DNA of 64,000 bases from Bog-473 sp963755375 (GTDB taxonomy: Bacteria > Actinomycetota > Acidimicrobiia > Acidimicrobiales > RAAP-2). Under the pieces are notes generated by a model that made no database searches, was not told the origin of the DNA, and saw only the letters and a program-made list of their open reading frames with translations. Both the position numbers and the translations under genes were made by a program. The first letter of the stretch is position 1; every line of letters begins with the position of its first letter. Of this stretch, positions 60,199 through 64,000 are shown piece by piece. The stretch covers positions 124,001-188,000 of the forward strand of contig CAVWKG010000016.1 of assembly GCA_963755375.1 (NCBI GenBank), given 5' to 3'.

Positions 60199-60978
60199 AT
60201 GACAGACAAGGTGCTGCTCGAGGTGAACGGCCCAGTTGCGGTGATCACGAACAACAATCCGGAAAAGCGCAACGCGTTCGATGACGATATGGACGCCCGC
60301 TTGTTCGACATCTTGACAGAGTTGAAGGGTCGTCCAGAGGTACGTGCCGTCATCTGGCGAGGCGAGGGCAAGGCATGGTCGTCCGGCCGGGACGTGTCCG
60401 TGATCGGGAACAACGCCACCTCCCTCAGTCATCACGAGCTCATGAGCCGCGGCCATCGGGGCATCCTGCAGGTCTTCGAACTGGACGCACCGATCATCGT
60501 GGCCATTCACGGATGGGCCATCGGCGGATCCTTCCAGCGCGCCCTTTTGTGCGACATCAGGATCGCGGCCGCGGGGTCACGCTTCATGCTGCCCGAAGTG
60601 GGCCATGGCGTCATCCCAGACACGGGTGGCATGGGTCGTCTCTACGAGATCTGTGGCAGCGGTGTGGCCAGCGACCTCGTACTCACCGGGCGCGCCATGG
60701 GCGCCGAAGAGGCCTACGGTCACGGGATCGTCTCTCGCATCGTTGCACCCGAGGCACTCGACGAAACGGCATCGGAGATTGCCCACAAGATCGCGGCCTC
60801 GCCGAAGGTCACGGTCACGATGGCCCGCCGAGTCCTGCGGCATCTGAGCGAACCCGGGGTACGGTCCTCCATGGAGGACGAGCTGATCTACCAGACCTTC
60901 ATCAACAAGTCATCCGACTTTGCTGAATTCCGAGCGGCGAGCGCCGAAGGACGCGAGCCGCGCTACACCGGGAGCTGA
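60199..60978 (+). CDS. Enoyl-CoA hydratase/isomerase family protein (crotonase 6)
   Basis: A 259-residue crotonase. Of the six in this window it is the only one that keeps the classical segment LPEVGHGVIPDTGG with the first catalytic Glu (near residue 135), so it is the best candidate for true enoyl-CoA hydration. The oxyanion-hole regions are WSSGRDVSV and HGWAIGGSFQRALLCDI. GGGAAGGGAGC precedes GTG 60196 and ATG 60199; I take ATG. It follows acyl-CoA dehydrogenase 2 by 28 nt and precedes the SDR gene by 2 nt. Confidence 0.9.
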   Translation: MTDKVLLEVNGPVAVITNNNPEKRNAFDDDMDARLFDILTELKGRPEVRAVIWRGEGKAWSSGRDVSVIGNNATSLSHHELMSRGHRGILQVFELDAPIIVAIHGWAIGGSFQRALLCDIRIAAAGSRFMLPEVGHGVIPDTGGMGRLYEICGSGVASDLVLTGRAMGAEEAYGHGIVSRIVAPEALDETASEIAHKIAASPKVTVTMARRVLRHLSEPGVRSSMEDELIYQTFINKSSDFAEFRAASAEGREPRYTGS

Positions 60979-60980
60979 TC

Positions 60981-61874
60981 ATGACTCAACAGAGTGGACT
61001 GCCCGAGCCGCCACCCCTGGGAACACGGGCCCTCCCGGAGGGGATCTATGCCGGGACCTGCGTCTTCGTCACCGGTGGCGGAACGGGCCTCGGCAAGGCC
61101 ATCGCCACCGAGTTTGCGCGGCTCGGAGCCGACGTGGTCATCGCCAGTCGGAAAGCCGATCATCTCGGCGCCGGACGGGACGCGATCGAAGCACTCGGGG
61201 CTCGTGTCCTGGGGGTGACGTGCGACATTCGTGACGCCGATCAGGTCAGTGCCGCCTTCGACGAGGCCACCGCGACCTTTGGCCTTCCCAGTGTGCTCAT
61301 CAACAACGCGGCAGCGAACTTTCCAGTGCCAGCGGAGGACATGTCGCCCAACGCCTGGCGGACCGTCGTCGACATCACCCTCAACGGCACCTTTTTCTGC
61401 TCGCGTGAATTCGCGCGGCGTCATATCGAAGCCGGAACGGCAGGCTCCATCGTCAACGTCGGGGCGTCCTACGCCTGGACGGGAGGTCCGGGATTCGCAC
61501 ACTCGGCCGCGGCGAAGGCGGGGGTGAAGAACATGGTGGAGACACTCGCTGTGGAATGGGGGCCTTATGGGATCCAGGTGAACGGTCTGGTGCCGGGGCT
61601 CTTCCCCCACGAGGACATGACCGCTGACATCAAGGGCAATCTTGATCGGACCAACGAGAAGGACGCCTGCCAGCCGGCGCTACGGGTCGGGCGACTGCAA
61701 GAGCTCGGCTGGGCCGCGGCCTTTCTCGCCTCACCTTTCGCCCGGTTCATCTCCGGGCATACCCTGGTCGTCGACGGGGCCAATTGGCAGCGCCGAACAC
61801 TGACGAATCCCGCCGTGATCACCGTGCGCGACCAAATGGGGCGCGGGCCGTTCGATCCCACCCCGGCCCGGTAG
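60981..61874 (+). CDS. SDR oxidoreductase, 2,4-dienoyl-CoA reductase-like
   Basis: A 297-residue NAD(P)-dependent reductase. The cofactor motif is VTGGGTGLGKA near residue 31 and NNAAANF near residue 110. In the catalytic segment HSAAAKAGV the usual Tyr of Tyr-x3-Lys is not present, while a Ser and Lys remain; this is the pattern of 2,4-dienoyl-CoA reductases rather than classical SDRs. The enzyme would remove a double bond that blocks beta-oxidation. ATG 60981 is 2 nt after the previous stop, so translation is coupled. Confidence 0.88.
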   Translation: MTQQSGLPEPPPLGTRALPEGIYAGTCVFVTGGGTGLGKAIATEFARLGADVVIASRKADHLGAGRDAIEALGARVLGVTCDIRDADQVSAAFDEATATFGLPSVLINNAAANFPVPAEDMSPNAWRTVVDITLNGTFFCSREFARRHIEAGTAGSIVNVGASYAWTGGPGFAHSAAAKAGVKNMVETLAVEWGPYGIQVNGLVPGLFPHEDMTADIKGNLDRTNEKDACQPALRVGRLQELGWAAAFLASPFARFISGHTLVVDGANWQRRTLTNPAVITVRDQMGRGPFDPTPAR

Positions 61875-61888
61875 AGAGTGAGGCAGGA

Positions 61889-63139
61889 ATGAAGACTGGC
61901 AACGACACGATCGACCGGGCGAATGGTCACTACACCATCATCACGGCGGACAGCCACGCCGGCGGCAGCCATGCTGCCTACCGGGAGTACCTCGATCCCG
62001 AGTACCTCGAGGAGTTCGACGCCTGGAGGGCCAAGTACAAGAACCCCTATAGGGATCTCGGGGACACGAGGCGGCTCCGCAATTGGGACAACGACATGCG
62101 CAACGGTCAGCAGGAGGCCGACGGCGTCGTCGGTGAGGTCATCTTCCCGAACACCATCCCGCCATTCTTCCCCAGCTTCGTCCTTTTCGCTGCTCCTCCC
62201 AGGCCCGAAGAGTACGAGCATCGTCTCGCCGGCATCCGGGCCCACAACCGTTGGCTCGTGGACTTCTGTGGCGAGTTTTCCGCTCGCCGCGCCGGTATCG
62301 GCCAGATCTTCCTCAATGACATCGACGACGCCATTGCCGACGTTCACTGGATCAAGGAGCACGGTCTCCGCGGCGGTATCCTCCTGCCCAACATTCCGCC
62401 GGATGTCACCTGGGTCCGACCCCTCTACGACCCCGCCTATGACCGACTCTGGAAGGTCATCGAGGACCTCGAGGTTCCCGTCAACGTCCACGGGGGCACG
62501 GGTGTGCCTGATTACGGCGACTATCCGTTTGCCATGCTCTTCTACATCAACGAGGCAGGCTTCTACTCACAGCGGCCCTTCGTGCAGTTTGTTCTCGGGG
62601 GCATCTTCGAGCGGTTCCCCCGGCTGAAGTTTGCAATCACGGAAGCCCAGTGTTCTTGGGTGCCGAAGTTGTTGAAGGATCTCGATGCCACCATCGACCG
62701 CATCCGCAAGACCGGCCAGACCGGGGAGATCCGCTACGGCGACGAGCACAAGCTCCCTCATCTGGCCAGTGAGTATTTCGCCCAGAACGTGTGGATGGGA
62801 GTCAGCCAACCCCGACCCGGCGACGTGGAGGTCCGGGCACAGATCGGTGCCGATCGGTTCATGTGGGGCAGCGACTATCCCCACGACGAGGGGACCCACC
62901 CCTTCACCCGCGAAACGCTCCGCCAGGTGATGTCCGGAATCGGTCCGGACGAGAAGCAGAGGCTCCTCGGGGAGAATTGCGCCAATCTCTACGACTTCGA
63001 TCTCGCGAAGTTGGCGCCGCTTGCGGCGAAGCTCGGCCCCACGGTCCAGGAGCTCGACGAGCCTCTCGACCGGCTGCCCGAGCACGCGAACGACGCGCTC
63101 CGCCGGTCAGCGCTGGAACTCGAGGCCCGCACCCTTTGA
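61889..63139 (+). CDS. Amidohydrolase 2-family metal-dependent hydrolase (3)
   Basis: A 416-residue TIM-barrel hydrolase. Metal-binding elements are ITADSHAGG at the start, VNVHGGTG near residue 210 and the late MWGSDYPHDEGTHP near residue 330, the same layout as the proteins at 39670 and 40905 but more divergent. The first motif has Asp-x-His. ATG 61889 has GAGGCAGGA upstream. It is the last gene of the acyl-CoA dehydrogenase 2 operon, 14 nt after the SDR gene, so it probably acts on a CoA ester or ring product of that branch. Confidence 0.88.
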   Translation: MKTGNDTIDRANGHYTIITADSHAGGSHAAYREYLDPEYLEEFDAWRAKYKNPYRDLGDTRRLRNWDNDMRNGQQEADGVVGEVIFPNTIPPFFPSFVLFAAPPRPEEYEHRLAGIRAHNRWLVDFCGEFSARRAGIGQIFLNDIDDAIADVHWIKEHGLRGGILLPNIPPDVTWVRPLYDPAYDRLWKVIEDLEVPVNVHGGTGVPDYGDYPFAMLFYINEAGFYSQRPFVQFVLGGIFERFPRLKFAITEAQCSWVPKLLKDLDATIDRIRKTGQTGEIRYGDEHKLPHLASEYFAQNVWMGVSQPRPGDVEVRAQIGADRFMWGSDYPHDEGTHPFTRETLRQVMSGIGPDEKQRLLGENCANLYDFDLAKLAPLAAKLGPTVQELDEPLDRLPEHANDALRRSALELEARTL

Positions 63140-63146
63140 GGTGACG

Positions 63147-63169
63147 CCTCTCGGGAGAACTCGGAGAGG
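63147..63169. terminator. Hairpin between convergent amidohydrolase and LivF genes
   Basis: CCTCTC-N11-GAGAGG begins 8 nt after the amidohydrolase stop. There is no T-tract; terminator function is positional inference. Confidence 0.35.
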
Positions 63170-63233
63170 GAGAAGCGACTGCGCCCGGTGATGCAATTAG
63201 GCCCGTTGATCGGATGCTCGGGTTCCGCTCGGT

Positions 63234-64000
63234 CTAGTTGGCTTCCGAACCGGGGCCGATGTGATTCCCGTTGGAGTCGGGTGCCGCTGCCTCCACCTCC
63301 ACCGGCTGCACGGGTCCCAGGTAGGCAGAGTGCAGCACCGATTCCACGTCGCCTGCCGCTCCGGTCTGGACGATCCGTCCGTTCGCCATGACCATGGCCG
63401 AGGTGGCAACCGACAGCGCGGTGCGTGCGAACTGCTCGACCACCACGACGGTGATGCCCTCCGTCGCCAGCTCGACTACATGGTTGTAGAGCTCGTCGAC
63501 GATAATGGGCGCAAGCCCCATCGAGAGCTCATCGAGCATGAGCAACCTCGGGCTGGACGCCACGGCGCGGGCCAGCGCCAGCATCTGCTGCTCGCCACCC
63601 GAGAGCGTGCCAGCCGGTTGGTCACGACGATCCGCCAGCCGCGGGAACCGTTCGAAGGCGCAACGCTCGACGTGACGGCGTCCTGAACCGCTGTGGGTCA
63701 TGACCCAGAGGTTCTCCCGCACGGTCAGGTTCGGGAACACGCCGCGACCCTCGGGGATCAGGCAGAGTCCCCGACGGGCCAAGGAGGCCGTCGATCCCTC
63801 GCGCACCCTTTCACCGGCGAAGCGGACTTCGCCCTCGCTCGGTCCCATGATCCCGGCCGCCAGGGCCAGGAGGGTCGACTTTCCGGCACCGTTTGCCCCG
63901 AGGACAGCGGTCACCACGCCCTCCTCGAACGTCGCGTCGACGCCGTGGATCACCTCGACTTCCTCGTAGGCCGCCCGCACTCCCCGGAATTCCAACAGGG
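63234..64000 (-). CDS. ABC transporter ATP-binding protein, LivF-like, 5' end at window edge
   Basis: At least 253 residues of a branched-chain-type transporter ATPase. Walker A is GANGAGKST near residue 33, the Q-loop region follows LCLIPEGRGVFPNLTV, the ABC signature is LSGGEQQ near residue 127, and Walker B is LLMLDELSMGLAP. The LivF feature EGRGVFP is typical. The open frame continues to the window edge (codons Leu-Leu before Glu-Phe-Arg), so the true start may lie outside; TTG 63995 is possible. The partner LivG, LivH and LivM genes are expected just beyond the window, likely importing the substrate of the island. Confidence 0.9.
   Translation of the reverse strand, partial: LLEFRGVRAAYEEVEVIHGVDATFEEGVVTAVLGANGAGKSTLLALAAGIMGPSEGEVRFAGERVREGSTASLARRGLCLIPEGRGVFPNLTVRENLWVMTHSGSGRRHVERCAFERFPRLADRRDQPAGTLSGGEQQMLALARAVASSPRLLMLDELSMGLAPIIVDELYNHVVELATEGITVVVVEQFARTALSVATSAMVMANGRIVQTGAAGDVESVLHSAYLGPVQPVEVEAAAPDSNGNHIGPGSEAN

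Noticed and set aside
1..64000. CRISPR array, prophage or secretion system
   Set aside because: No regularly spaced repeats, cas genes, phage structural genes or secretion ATPases were seen in either strand.

Overview
The window is a 64 kb piece of a high-GC chromosome that I read as Actinomycetota, perhaps Acidimicrobiia-like. The grounds are frequent GTG/TTG starts, several start codons with a -10 box only 6-8 nt upstream (leaderless mRNAs), and actinobacterial families (GAF-ANTAR, DUF6328, truncated haemoglobin, cyclase-ATPase regulators, Ltp/DUF35 pairs). The class is an inference. No rRNA, convincing tRNA, CRISPR array or replication origin is visible.

Region 1 (1-10.3 kb) is a membrane and transport block: three multi-pass membrane proteins of unknown function, a two-pore-helix type potassium channel, a small cytosolic protein, an aquaporin and a divergently transcribed ClC-type chloride channel, followed by a GH38 alpha-mannosidase. 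Region 2 (10.7-14 kb) is one large class III cyclase / AAA ATPase / TPR-like regulator.

Region 3 (14.2-31.4 kb) is accessory. It holds two almost identical 1,738-bp IS110-family insertion sequences in direct orientation, a third frameshifted IS110-type transposase, a family of about 35-bp REP-like imperfect palindromes that also abut the two IS copies, a lipoprotein glycosidase, a methyltransferase, a truncated haemoglobin, a branched-chain-type binding protein, CYTH-CHAD and DUF6328 genes, and several genes broken by single-base frameshifts (IS110 transposase, GAF-ANTAR, STAS, a short C-terminal gene).

Region 4 (31.4-64 kb) starts with a secreted alpha/beta hydrolase and a 6PGDH-family dehydrogenase. 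It then becomes a dense CoA-ester catabolic island: three AMP-forming acyl-CoA ligases, a family III CoA transferase, two acyl-CoA dehydrogenases, six crotonases, a double-hotdog MaoC-like dehydratase, two SDRs, a thiolase-fold Ltp protein coupled to a DUF35 protein, three amidohydrolase-2 proteins, a P450, a degenerate TPP-enzyme-like protein, a NIPSNAP-like protein, a binding protein without signal peptide and a LivF ATPase. The set fits import, CoA activation, beta-oxidation-like steps and retro-aldol or hydrolytic C-C cleavage of an unidentified hydrophobic, perhaps alicyclic or side-chain-bearing, acid.

The most notable signal is a previously unannotated palindrome, TTYGN-ATA-N3-TAT-NCRAA, at eight promoters of this island. 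At several it overlaps the -10 box of a leaderless gene, including the gene for the local GntR/FCD regulator. I propose it as the operator of one regulon. A different operator-like inverted repeat precedes a TetR gene next to the P450. Two adjacent crotonase genes share a nearly identical 3' half but diverged 5' halves, which suggests recent gene conversion.
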